Positions 1 to 7,359 of a stretch of 46,515 nucleotides of DNA are shown piece by piece (positions within the stretch are counted from its first letter, which is position 1; each line of letters starts with the position of its first letter). Below the pieces are notes generated by a model. That model saw only the letters and a program-made list of their open reading frames with translations. It did no database searches and had not been told where the DNA came from. The stretch comes from Pseudomonadota bacterium (lineage in GTDB: Bacteria > Pseudomonadota > Alphaproteobacteria > Rhizobiales > Beijerinckiaceae). The DNA is taken from contig JAFAAP010000305.1 in NCBI GenBank assembly GCA_023426505.1, positions 1 through 46,515 on the forward strand. Direction: 5' to 3'. Made by a program: the position numbers and the translations under genes.

Positions 1-28
1 ACAACGTCAGGGGCTTTGTTGCGTTTAG

Positions 29-232
29 AGCCTGCCACAACACACAACAGGGAAGGGGGCTCAAAACCCGCCCCTACACACCTGCGATACTCTGACGGCT
101 CGTGAACTGATCGAGCTGGTCAAGCGCAGAACGGCATTCCTTCAGCATTTTCTAAGGCTGCATCCAAATCGACTGGACAAACGCATCGACGTGCTTTCCC
201 CTGACGCTCCCAATCGAAGGAGCGAGCGGTGA
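29..232 (+). other. Open frame without a start, ending in the eda start codon
   Basis: This frame is open from a TAG at 26-28 to a TGA at 230-232. The TGA shares bases with the GTG start of the aldolase gene at 229 (GTGA, 4-nt overlap), the usual signature of translational coupling. The last 45 codons read like a plausible basic protein tail (for example LIELVKRR, then FLQHFLRLHP). There is no ATG or TTG in the frame, and only a GTG at 191, so any complete gene would need an upstream frameshift. It may be the broken end of a preceding operon gene or chance. I do not recognise the sequence. Confidence 0.2.
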
Positions 233-876
233 GTGTTCCGTCAAATGATCTCCAGCAATACGTCCGTCTCGCGCCCGTCATTCCGGTCGTCACGATCGAG
301 GATGCCCGGATCAGCATTGACCTCGCGCATGCGCTGTTGCGATCCGGGTTTCCTGTGATCGAGATTACCCTCCGGACCGCGGCAGCGCTCGACGCCATTA
401 ATGCCATCACGAAAGCGGTTCCAGGAGTCGTCGTTGCAGCCGGGACGGTCCTGCACCGCAGCCAGATCCGTGAGGTGGTGGACGCCGGCGCGAAGTTCAT
501 CGTAACTCCCGGGACGCCCTTGCAACTGGCAGAAGCGCTTAGGGAAGCCGACATTCCCGCGATGCCGGGTTGCTCCACCGTTTCCGAGGCCATGGCGCTC
601 GCTCAGCTCGGGTTCAGCACCCTGAAGTTCTTTCCCGCCGCTGCCGCCGGGGGAGCTGCCTGGCTGAAATCCGTCCACGGCCCGCTCCCGCACCTGTCAT
701 TCTGTCCGACCGGAGGCATCGATCTGAAGACGGCGCCGAGCTACCTCGCTCTGCCCAACGTACCTTGTGTCGGCGGCACGTGGCTAACGCCTCCGGATGC
801 TCTGAAGCGTGGCGATTTCGCCGCCATCGAGCGTCTCGCCTCCGAGGCGTCTTCCCTGCGCAAAAGCGGGGCCTGA
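229..876 (+). CDS. eda: KDPG/KDPGal-type 2-keto-3-deoxy-aldonate aldolase
   Basis: Class I aldolase of the KDPG family, 215 aa, which cleaves 2-keto-3-deoxy-6-phosphogluconate (or the galactonate analogue) to pyruvate and glyceraldehyde 3-phosphate in the cytoplasm. The family landmarks are in order: PVIPVV (17-21), EITLRT with the catalytic Glu at E45, VAAGTVL (69-75), FIVTPG, LKFFPA with the Schiff-base lysine at K133, and a phosphate-binding glycine stretch near CPTGG. E45 and K133 fall at the numbers usual for E. coli Eda. The start is GTG at 229, with AAGGA at 217-221 placed 7 nt upstream. Length is normal for the family. The substrate could be a non-KDPG keto-deoxy acid, given the sugar-acid genes downstream. 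Confidence 0.9.
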   Translation: MSVPSNDLQQYVRLAPVIPVVTIEDARISIDLAHALLRSGFPVIEITLRTAAALDAINAITKAVPGVVVAAGTVLHRSQIREVVDAGAKFIVTPGTPLQLAEALREADIPAMPGCSTVSEAMALAQLGFSTLKFFPAAAAGGAAWLKSVHGPLPHLSFCPTGGIDLKTAPSYLALPNVPCVGGTWLTPPDALKRGDFAAIERLASEASSLRKSGA

Positions 877-937
877 ACCATTACGCGTTGCCTCCGTTGT
901 GTGTGTAGCTCAGCTTGCTCATGTCACGGAGGCTTCC

Positions 938-1732
938 ATGGTCGATTACAAGAAACTGCTCGATACGGTCGTCGGAGCCCTGAGCAATCCACAGCAGGGG
1001 CAGGGGAGGCTGGCCGGCCTCGGCAGGCAGGTGGAGCAGGTCGCCGGACAATCGCCCGATCAATTGCTGCAGAAAACAAAGGATATGGCCGCCCAGCACC
1101 CGACCCTGGCACAGGCCGCTGTCGTCGGACTCGCCGGCCTCATGCTGACGAGGGGCCGGAAGGGAGGACTTGCCGGCAGCCTCGCGAAGCTGGGCGGATT
1201 GGCCGTGATTGGCGGGCTGGCCTACAAAGCCTATCAGACGCAATCCAAGCCGACTCAAGCCAAGAATCAGCCAACTGCGCCCGACGCGCTGCCCGCTTCC
1301 AGCTCGGCTCCTGAAGCGCGGACGGACGCCCCGACTCTCGATCTGCCGGAGACCTCACGGTTCCATCCCGTCTCTCAGACGGAGGATGATGCTCTGCTCT
1401 TCCTCCGCACCATGGTGGCGGCCGCCGCTGCCGACGGCCGTATCGACGAGACCGAGCGGGCGCGGATCATCAAAGGACTCACCGAAGCCGGCATCGATCC
1501 GCAGGCGAGCCGCTGGCTCGACGACGAGATGGCGTCGCCTGCCGATGTGGAGGAAATCGCCGCCGGCGTGAACGATCCGGAAAAGGCCGCACAGGTCTAT
1601 GCTGCCGCACGCATCGCCATCGATCCGGACACGATGCAGGAGCGCGAGTTCATGAACCAGCTCGCTCTCGCCCTCGACCTGGATGATTCCCTCAGGGCCC
1701 AGATCGAAGACACTGCTGCGAGCCTTCGCTGA
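938..1732 (+). CDS. DUF533 / TerB-like membrane-associated protein
   Basis: 264-aa protein of the DUF533 (YebE-like) family, function unknown. The N-terminal third begins MVDYKKLLD and contains a Gly/Ala-rich hydrophobic stretch (about residues 60-98, LGGLAVIGGLAYKAYQ) that may insert in or lie on the membrane. A Pro/Ser-rich linker follows (about 105-145), then a C-terminal helical TerB-like domain starting near LLFLRTMVAAAAADGRID. The AAADGRIDETE segment matches the acidic DGxID motif of this fold. The start is ATG 938 with GGAGG at 928-932; an upstream in-frame extension lacks such a site. It lies 61 nt after eda on the same strand, so co-transcription is possible without any obvious functional link. 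Confidence 0.8.
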   Translation: MVDYKKLLDTVVGALSNPQQGQGRLAGLGRQVEQVAGQSPDQLLQKTKDMAAQHPTLAQAAVVGLAGLMLTRGRKGGLAGSLAKLGGLAVIGGLAYKAYQTQSKPTQAKNQPTAPDALPASSSAPEARTDAPTLDLPETSRFHPVSQTEDDALLFLRTMVAAAAADGRIDETERARIIKGLTEAGIDPQASRWLDDEMASPADVEEIAAGVNDPEKAAQVYAAARIAIDPDTMQEREFMNQLALALDLDDSLRAQIEDTAASLR

Positions 1733-1792
1733 CGGGTCGCGCCTGGACCCAAGCCCTAGTTTGCCGTGTTCAGCAGTCGGAGAGCCGGTCCC

Positions 1793-2392
1793 TCATAGAG
1801 GAGAAACGCGACCGAGCGGGCGAATGCTCTGATACTTGACGGTCGTGAGCCGGCCGCCGTTCTCATCGTAGCGTTTTGCGAGAATGAAGCCGAGTTCGGG
1901 AGAGTAGAGATCCGTGTGCTCTCCCAGGAGCCGGCCCTCCGCGTTCAAGGTGCGGTTGCGGACCACGAGCACGTCGTATGAGCAGGATCCCAGCTCCAGG
2001 CGCTCCTGCCCCGACACTGTGATCTCAATGGAGCGAAGGGCTCCGACCCGGTCGGGCTCGGCCGACGCATAGGTCAGAGCCCGCTTGACCTTGGCTTCGA
2101 GGGGAAAGACCGACCGGATATCGGAGACCGGAATGTTGATGCTGCGGGCCGTGTCGTCGAATCGGCTGACCGGGAAGAACCCGCGGTAGTAGATGACGTC
2201 CTGCTGCTTTCCGCCCGAATAGATGTTCCGGACATGCACGAAATGATCCGACGCGGGCCGCACCTCCGCCCGCGCGCCGTGGCGCTCAAGAACGAAGCCG
2301 AGCTTGGCAGTGCGGGCATTCGGGCAGTCATCCGCCCGAGCAGGGACGATGCCGGTTGCGAGAATGAGAAGGAAGGCTGGAGCTCGGATCAT
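1793..2392 (-). CDS. Secreted hypothetical protein
   Basis: 199-aa protein I cannot assign to a named family. The first 20 residues form a Sec signal peptide (hydrophobic LLILATGIV, then PARA before DD), so the mature protein should be periplasmic. It has two cysteines, one just after the predicted cleavage site (DDCPNA) and one in the C-terminal half (GSCSYDV), which could form a disulfide. The mature chain looks beta-rich, with alternating hydrophobic segments such as YDVLVVRNR. The gene converges on the DUF533 gene (60 nt between stops) and is divergent from the dehydratase at 2616, with about 220 nt of intergenic DNA between them. Confidence 0.65.
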   Translation of the reverse strand: MIRAPAFLLILATGIVPARADDCPNARTAKLGFVLERHGARAEVRPASDHFVHVRNIYSGGKQQDVIYYRGFFPVSRFDDTARSINIPVSDIRSVFPLEAKVKRALTYASAEPDRVGALRSIEITVSGQERLELGSCSYDVLVVRNRTLNAEGRLLGEHTDLYSPELGFILAKRYDENGGRLTTVKYQSIRPLGRVSPL

Positions 2393-2615
2393 CCTGAAGG
2401 CTTCGAAACAAAGTTTCGATCCATGAGAGCGCGTTCGGCTCCATAGCGCAACTGCACGATCGGGGAGGATGGAACCTGCATCCGCAGGGCTGATCTCCGT
2501 GCATGCAGCGTGGTCGAGATAGGAGACCTGCGAATGCGACGACCGGTTGATTTCCGCGACGGCAAGGGGTCAAATCACACCACATGCCTCAATCGGCAGT
2601 GAAAAGGACCCAAGA

Positions 2616-4424
2616 ATGGCTGACAGGCCTCACCGTATCACGCCCGAACAGCTCCGCTCCCGCCTGTGGTTCGACAACCCCGACAACCCGGGGATGACCG
2701 CGCTCTATCTCGAGCGATACCTGAATTTCGGTCTCACCGCCAAGGAACTCCAGGGCAAGAAGCCGATCATCGGCATCGCCCAGACCGGATCGGATCTCTC
2801 CCCCTGCAACCGTCACCACCTGGAACTCGCCAAGCGCGTGCGTGACGGCATCACGGCCGCAGGCGGCGTCGCCTTCGAGTTCCCATGCCATCCGATCCAG
2901 GAGACGGGCAAACGTCCGACCGCCTGCCTCGATCGCAATCTGGCTTACCTGTCCCTGGTCGAAGTGCTCTACGGCTATCCCCTCGACGGCGTCGTGCTGC
3001 TGACGGGATGCGACAAGACCATGCCGGCCTGCCTCATGGCGGCCGCGACGGTCAACATTCCGGCGATCTCGCTCAATGTCGGGCCCATGCTCAACGGCTG
3101 GCACCATGGCGAACGGACGGGCTCGGGCACGGTCGTCTGGAAGGCGCGGGAGCGCCATGCCGCCGGCGACATCGACTACCAGCAGTTCATGGACATCGTC
3201 GGCTCCTCGGCCCCGTCGGTCGGGCACTGCAACACCATGGGGACGGCCTCCACGATGAACGCCCTCGCCGAGGCGCTCGGCATGTCGCTGCCCGGTTCGG
3301 CGGCGATTCCGGCTCCTTATCGCGAGCGCGGACAGATGGCCTACGAGACCGGCAAGCGCATCGTTGACATGGTGTGGGAGGACCTGAAGCCCTCCGACAT
3401 CATGACCCGAGAGGCATTCGAGAACGCCATCGTGGCGAACGCCGCCATCGGCGGATCGACCAACGCGCCGATCCACATCAACGCCATCGCCAAGCATATC
3501 GGCGTTCCGCTCGACTGCGACGACTGGGAGCGGATCGGCTTCGAGATCCCGCTGCTCGTGAACGTGCAGCCAGCGGGCGAGTATCTCGGCGAGGAGTACT
3601 TCCGCGCCGGCGGCCTGCCGGCGGTGCTTGCCGAGCTGATCGGCGCCGGGAAGATCCACGAAGACGCGCTCACGTGCACGGGCACGACGATCGGTGAGAA
3701 CTCCAGGGGCAAGTTCACCTGGGATCACGAAGTGATCCGGTCCTACGACAACCCGCTGAAGGAAAAGGCCGGTTTCCTCAACCTCAAGGGCAACCTGTTC
3801 GACTCCGCGATCATGAAGACGAGCGTGATCAGCCCTGAGTTCAGGGATCGCTATCTGTCGAACCCCGACGACCCGAATGCCTTCGAGGGCCGCGTCGTCG
3901 TGTTCGATGGTCCGGAGGATTATCACCACCGCATCGACGATCCGTCTCTCGACATCGACGAGCATACGCTTCTGATCATGCGCGGCACCGGACCGATCGG
4001 CTATCCGGGTGCCGCGGAAGTGGTGAACATGCAACCGCCGGCCGCGCTCATCAAAAAGGGTGTGCTGTCGCTTCCCTGTATCGGCGACGGACGCCAGTCC
4101 GGTACGTCCGCGACGCCGTCGATCCTCAATGCGTCGCCTGAAGCCGCCGCTGGTGGCGGGCTCGCCCTTCTCCAGACGGGCGATCGGATCCGCATCGACC
4201 TCAACAAGCGCCGTGCGGACATTCTGATTGCCGATGACGAACTGCAAAAGCGGCGCGAGGATCTCAACGCCCGGGGCGGCTACGCCTATCCGGCGAGCCA
4301 GACGCCGTGGCAGGAAATCCAGCGCTCCATGGTCGACCAGCTGTCGGAAGGCATGACGCTCAAGCCTGCTGTGAAGTACCAGAAGGTCGCCCAGACCTTC
4401 GGCGTGCCGCGCGACAACCACTAG
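2616..4424 (+). CDS. IlvD/Edd-family sugar-acid (aldonate) dehydratase
   Basis: 602-aa Fe-S dehydratase that removes water from an aldonate to give the 2-keto-3-deoxy acid. Three cysteines expected to ligate a [2Fe-2S] cluster are visible: C64 in SPCNRHH, C132 in TGCDKTMPAC and C205 in GHCNTMGTAST. They sit 4 residues later than the corresponding cysteines described for Caulobacter xylonate dehydratase, and the DK after C132 supplies metal ligands. Length and the RSRLWFDNP start favour the xylonate/arabonate/fuconate subgroup over biosynthetic IlvD. The start is ATG 2616 with AAGGA at 2604-2608, preferred to an in-frame ATG 69 nt upstream. The SDR gene follows after 116 nt, consistent with a shared pathway. 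The exact aldonate cannot be told from sequence. Confidence 0.88.
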   Translation: MADRPHRITPEQLRSRLWFDNPDNPGMTALYLERYLNFGLTAKELQGKKPIIGIAQTGSDLSPCNRHHLELAKRVRDGITAAGGVAFEFPCHPIQETGKRPTACLDRNLAYLSLVEVLYGYPLDGVVLLTGCDKTMPACLMAAATVNIPAISLNVGPMLNGWHHGERTGSGTVVWKARERHAAGDIDYQQFMDIVGSSAPSVGHCNTMGTASTMNALAEALGMSLPGSAAIPAPYRERGQMAYETGKRIVDMVWEDLKPSDIMTREAFENAIVANAAIGGSTNAPIHINAIAKHIGVPLDCDDWERIGFEIPLLVNVQPAGEYLGEEYFRAGGLPAVLAELIGAGKIHEDALTCTGTTIGENSRGKFTWDHEVIRSYDNPLKEKAGFLNLKGNLFDSAIMKTSVISPEFRDRYLSNPDDPNAFEGRVVVFDGPEDYHHRIDDPSLDIDEHTLLIMRGTGPIGYPGAAEVVNMQPPAALIKKGVLSLPCIGDGRQSGTSATPSILNASPEAAAGGGLALLQTGDRIRIDLNKRRADILIADDELQKRREDLNARGGYAYPASQTPWQEIQRSMVDQLSEGMTLKPAVKYQKVAQTFGVPRDNH

Positions 4425-4459
4425 GGCATCGTGCAGCAAGCCTCTGTATAGAGCGGGAC

Positions 4460-4492
4460 CTGGCCCGAGGGAGAATCACCCCCTGGGGCCAG
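4460..4492 (+). other. Intergenic hairpin between dehydratase and SDR genes
   Basis: CTGGCCC (4460-4466) pairs with GGGCCAG (4486-4492), and after a G.G mismatch AGGG (4468-4471) pairs with CCCT (4481-4484). This gives an 11-bp interrupted stem with a 9-nt loop. There is no T-run after it. It could stabilise the upstream message or partly terminate it; the sequence alone does not decide. Confidence 0.4.
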
Positions 4493-4540
4493 CCTCCGAC
4501 CCAATCTCGAACCGACATTCTCATTCGCGCGAGGAACATC

Positions 4541-5287
4541 ATGGTCGACCGGCTTCGAGGGAAGACGGCTCTCGTCACTGCGGCAGGGCAAGGCATCGGA
4601 CGGGCCATCGCGGAGGCGTTCCTGCGCGAGGGAGCAACCGTGTGGGCAACCGACTTGAACGTCGAAAAGCTCGACGGGCTGGACAATGCCAGATGCCGTC
4701 GACTCGATGTGCTCTCGGGCGCCGACGTGGAGGCCCTTGTCGAGGAGACGGGACCTCTCGACATTCTGGTGAATGCCGCAGGTTTCGTGCATCACGGCAC
4801 GATCCTCGACTGCTCCGATCGGGACTGGGATTTCTCGTTCGACCTGAACGTGAAATCCATGCATCGGACCATCAAGGCTGCCCTGCCGGGCATGTTGAGC
4901 AAGGGCAATGGAGCGATCGTCAATATCGCGTCCGGGGCTTCGTCGGTCCGCGGGATTCCGAACCGCTATGTCTATGGCGCCACCAAGGCGGCGGTGATTG
5001 GGCTCACCAAGGCGGTGGCGGCGGACTTCATCAAGCAGGGCGTCCGGGCGAACGCGATCTGCCCCGGCACGATTCAGTCGCCGTCGCTGGACGAACGGAT
5101 TCGATCGCAGGCGGAGAGTTCAGGGCAAAGCCTTGAGGCCGTCCGCAAGGCTTTCATCGACCGTCAGCCGATGGGGCGCCTCGGAACGGCGGAGGAGGTC
5201 GCGGAACTGGCTGTCTATCTGGCGTCCGACGAGTCCAGCTACACGACCGGCCAGATTCATCTGGTCGACGGGGGCTTCGCTCTGTGA
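4541..5287 (+). CDS. SDR dehydrogenase, DHRS6 / 2-keto-3-deoxy-fuconate type
   Basis: 248-aa classical short-chain dehydrogenase, NAD(H)-dependent by its Asp after beta-2 (ATDLN, D38). It has the nucleotide-binding TAAGQGIG (13-20), the NAAG motif (78-81), catalytic S131, Y145 and K149 (YGATK), and a CPGT turn near PGTIQSPS. The whole chain resembles human DHRS6/BDH2, notably AGFVHHGTILDC and the RQPMGRLGTAEE region. Bacterial relatives act on 2-keto-3-deoxy-L-fuconate or rhamnonate, oxidising it to a 2,4-diketo acid. Next to an aldonate dehydratase that role is likely. A hydroxybutyrate-type activity is the alternative. The start is ATG 4541 with GAGGA at 4531; a longer upstream frame has no ribosome site. 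Confidence 0.85.
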   Translation: MVDRLRGKTALVTAAGQGIGRAIAEAFLREGATVWATDLNVEKLDGLDNARCRRLDVLSGADVEALVEETGPLDILVNAAGFVHHGTILDCSDRDWDFSFDLNVKSMHRTIKAALPGMLSKGNGAIVNIASGASSVRGIPNRYVYGATKAAVIGLTKAVAADFIKQGVRANAICPGTIQSPSLDERIRSQAESSGQSLEAVRKAFIDRQPMGRLGTAEEVAELAVYLASDESSYTTGQIHLVDGGFAL

Positions 5288-5295
5288 GTGAAGAA

Positions 5296-5328
5296 GCGGA
5301 GCCGTCCTTCTGTCGGGGCGGTCTCCGC
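5296..5328 (+). terminator. Hairpin after the SDR gene
   Basis: GCGGAGCCG (5296-5304) pairs with CGG (5319-5321) and CTCCGC (5323-5328), with one bulged T at 5322 and a 14-nt loop, starting 8 nt after the SDR stop. There is no T-run, so it is at best a factor-assisted terminator or 3' stabiliser. Confidence 0.4.
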
Positions 5329-5354
5329 AAGGCCTATCTGATGCGAGGCGGGCA

Positions 5355-5738
5355 TCAAGTCCCTGCATATGCGAACCGATGGCAGGTAGGCCTGTCCCAG
5401 ACGGAGAGCGAAAGGGATACGCTGTCGAATTCCTGAATTTTGCCTAGGGCTGGAGGGAGGGTGGCCCGATGGGCTCGTTCTGCCCTGCCGATCCATAGGA
5501 CCACCCTCTCATTGCGCCAGTCTAGGCGCAATACCTTGCTGAAATCGGCCGCGGCTCTCTTATATCTGCCAAGGTGGAAGAATAAGACTCCACGTGCAAA
5601 ATAGAGCTTTGAGCTTCTGTTTTTTCCATAAAGTTGCACATTATGACGCAAAAGATTGAATATTTTTTGGTTATTAAAATAGCCTATGAATTTCGAGAGA
5701 GAGATATTTTCCAACTCTATATTATGAGTAGAACTCAT
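5355..5738 (-). CDS. Small TPR-like protein in AT-rich DNA
   Basis: 127-aa soluble protein. Residues about 43-75 fit a tetratricopeptide repeat (YFARGVLFFHLGRY followed by AAADFSKVLRLD), and a partial second helix pair follows (VVLWIGRAERA). There is no signal peptide or membrane segment. The start is ATG at 5738 with GGGAGAG (complement of 5743-5749) 5-11 nt upstream, good support that it is translated. The N-terminal half is unusually rich in Asn, Phe and Ile, encoded by AT-rich codons, unlike its neighbours. It is divergent from the AraC side, and its 3' end faces the SDR gene. One TPR alone suggests a truncated or very short adaptor. I cannot give it a function. Confidence 0.55.
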   Translation of the reverse strand: MSSTHNIELENISLSKFIGYFNNQKIFNLLRHNVQLYGKNRSSKLYFARGVLFFHLGRYKRAAADFSKVLRLDWRNERVVLWIGRAERAHRATLPPALGKIQEFDSVSLSLSVWDRPTCHRFAYAGT

Positions 5739-5760
5739 TGTGCTCTCCCGAGTTGAAATA

Positions 5761-5910
5761 TCGCAGTAATTGCGAAGATTTATCTTCGACTTTGCTCAAT
5801 AGATCTCGTGTAAGTAATAATTGGCACTTTGCTTCCCGAACGGAAATCGGGAAACCGAACGCCTTGTCGGAAAAGCGCAAGAAATGTAGTCTTCCCCTTA
5901 TAGAATAAGG
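5761..5910. repeat. Cluster of four short inverted repeats in AT-rich spacer
   Basis: Four inverted repeats lie within 150 nt: TCGCA-N5-TGCGA (5761-5775), CGAAGAT-TT-ATCTTCG (5773-5788, sharing bases with the first), TTCCCGA-N7-TCGGGAA (5833-5853) and CCTTAT-AGA-ATAAGG (5896-5910, flanked by AGTC at 5888-5891 and GACT at 5910-5913). The spacer separates the divergent TPR-like gene and the AraC-side frame. They could be operators for the divergent promoters or RNA hairpins. Their density is the reason for listing them. Confidence 0.45.
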
Positions 5911-5925
5911 ACTCTAGGGGGATTG

Positions 5926-6318
5926 GTGTCGATCGCATCGTGGTCTTCAGCTCACAGCAACGACGCAGCACAGCCGATTGAGGATACTCTTCACGACTTA
6001 AATACGAACCTTAAGTTACAATTATGCCAGGCCGAACAATTTTCAGGTGTGCTTGAGAATACGTCAACCGACCATGAGATGCGCTCTTCTCAGATCGGGC
6101 ATGAGGGCATCTCGCCTGTTGCGGATGTGAGCATCAATCAAGCCTATGACCGCAAGAACAGTTTCGCGGCTCGTCACAAGCGCACCTCTGGCAGTCGCTT
6201 CCGCCAGGTCCTGCAGGATAGATCGAAGAAGCCGGAATCGGCCCTGTGGACGAAAGCCCCAAATCAGAGAGCATTGATGCGGCTTCACAAATGCATCTGT
6301 CTTTTGGAGTGCAGGTGA
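5926..6318 (+). CDS. Possible small leader gene overlapping the araC-type start
   Basis: A 130-codon frame (GTG at 5926, preceded by AGGGGG at 5916-5921) ends with TGA at 6316-6318, and the final A is the first base of the AraC-family ATG (TGATG). That arrangement would couple the two translations. Third-position GC is higher in this frame than in the opposite-strand frame over 6064-6288, which mildly favours it. The protein is polar, has no recognisable domain and no membrane segment, and its C-terminus is basic with three cysteines. If it is not translated, then 5739-6317 holds only the inverted repeats and the regulator's promoter. Existence as a protein is uncertain. Confidence 0.3.
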   Translation: MSIASWSSAHSNDAAQPIEDTLHDLNTNLKLQLCQAEQFSGVLENTSTDHEMRSSQIGHEGISPVADVSINQAYDRKNSFAARHKRTSGSRFRQVLQDRSKKPESALWTKAPNQRALMRLHKCICLLECR

Positions 6319-7352
6319 TGGAGGGTGCGGAACACTCGGAAGACCGCAGCGCCTCCACCTCCTCCGGCGGTTTGATCGCTGATTATTCCTTTGAGACCTC
6401 CCGCCTCGACGAGTTTGAAGACGTCCTGACTAAGCTCCTCACGAAGCATGTCCTGACGCCAACCGAACGAGAAGCGCGACTCCATGGCGGGTTCGGCTTC
6501 AGCGGATGGAGTGACCTCAGTCATGTGAACATGCACTTCGGCTGCAACCTGTCGGCTGACCTCGCTTCGGAGGCGACTGACGACCGGATCGGCTTCACGA
6601 TTGCGACGAAAGGCTCCAGTGAGCTGCTCCTGAGGGGGGAGAGGTTTCCCGTGGCGGGATCGAACGGGGTCACTTTCACCTCAGGCCCGGCACGGACGCT
6701 CGTCTTCGGGGACGGATACGAGGGCGAAGGCATCATGATGAACCGCTATCGGATCGCCGAGTACTGCGCAAAGCTCCTCGGGCGGGAGATCGAGGGGCAG
6801 GTGGATTTCGACACTCAGTTCGATCTCGACAGCGTTTCAGGGCGGAGCTGGCTCCGGCTCTATCACTATGCCTCCGCCGAGCTCACCGATCCGATGTCGT
6901 TGGCCAGACGATTGCCTGCGGCCAGACAGCAATTGGAGCAGATGGTGATCACCGGCTTCCTGCTCTCTCACCGAAACAATTTTTCCGACGCGCTGCTGCG
7001 ACCTCAATCATCCGCCGCTCCTCGATACGTGAAGCGCGCAGAGGCCTATATCGAGGCCTATTTCGCTGAGCCATTGTCCCTGGCCGATATCGCAGCCTAT
7101 GCCGGCGTGAGCGCCCGAAGCCTTCAGAACGGTTTCCAGAACTTCCGCCACATGACGCCGATGGCGTTCCTGCGCAAGGTGCGCCTCCAGCACGTGCATC
7201 AGGCGCTGCTGAAGGCCGATCCGGCCTTTGCGACGGTGACGGACCTCGCGATCGGCTGCGGGTTCGGGCACATGGGCGAGTTCGCTGCTCTCTACAAGCG
7301 CACCTACGGCGTCAGCCCGCGCGAGACGCTGCAGAAGAAGCTGAGGGCCTGA
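6318..7352 (+). CDS. AraC-family transcriptional regulator
   Basis: 344-aa regulator. The C-terminal 100 residues form the double helix-turn-helix DNA-binding domain: LADIAAYAGVSARSLQNGF is the first HTH, and AIGCGFGHMGEFAALYKRTYGVSPRE contains the second HTH and the conserved FxxxYKRxxGxSP signature. The N-terminal part (about 1-230) resembles the AraC_binding_2 sensor domain and probably binds a small ligand. ATG 6318 has GGAG at 6306-6309. A GTG at 6246 and an ATG at 6291 in the same frame are alternatives without as good a site. It sits between the sugar-acid genes and the hydroxyacid dehydrogenase, so control of that catabolism is a reasonable inference, but no operator was identified. 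Confidence 0.85.
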   Translation: MEGAEHSEDRSASTSSGGLIADYSFETSRLDEFEDVLTKLLTKHVLTPTEREARLHGGFGFSGWSDLSHVNMHFGCNLSADLASEATDDRIGFTIATKGSSELLLRGERFPVAGSNGVTFTSGPARTLVFGDGYEGEGIMMNRYRIAEYCAKLLGREIEGQVDFDTQFDLDSVSGRSWLRLYHYASAELTDPMSLARRLPAARQQLEQMVITGFLLSHRNNFSDALLRPQSSAAPRYVKRAEAYIEAYFAEPLSLADIAAYAGVSARSLQNGFQNFRHMTPMAFLRKVRLQHVHQALLKADPAFATVTDLAIGCGFGHMGEFAALYKRTYGVSPRETLQKKLRA

Positions 7353-7359
7353 GCTACCG

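Noticed and set aside
2589..4439. 616-codon frame antisense to the dehydratase
   Set aside because: Same reason: mirror of a GC-rich gene with no recognisable protein.
5780..5971. 63-codon minus-strand frame in the AT-rich spacer
   Set aside because: No ribosome site, covers the inverted repeats, no protein-like features.
6064..6288. 74-codon minus-strand frame near the AraC gene
   Set aside because: Some helical character, but lower third-position GC than the plus frame and no good ribosome site.
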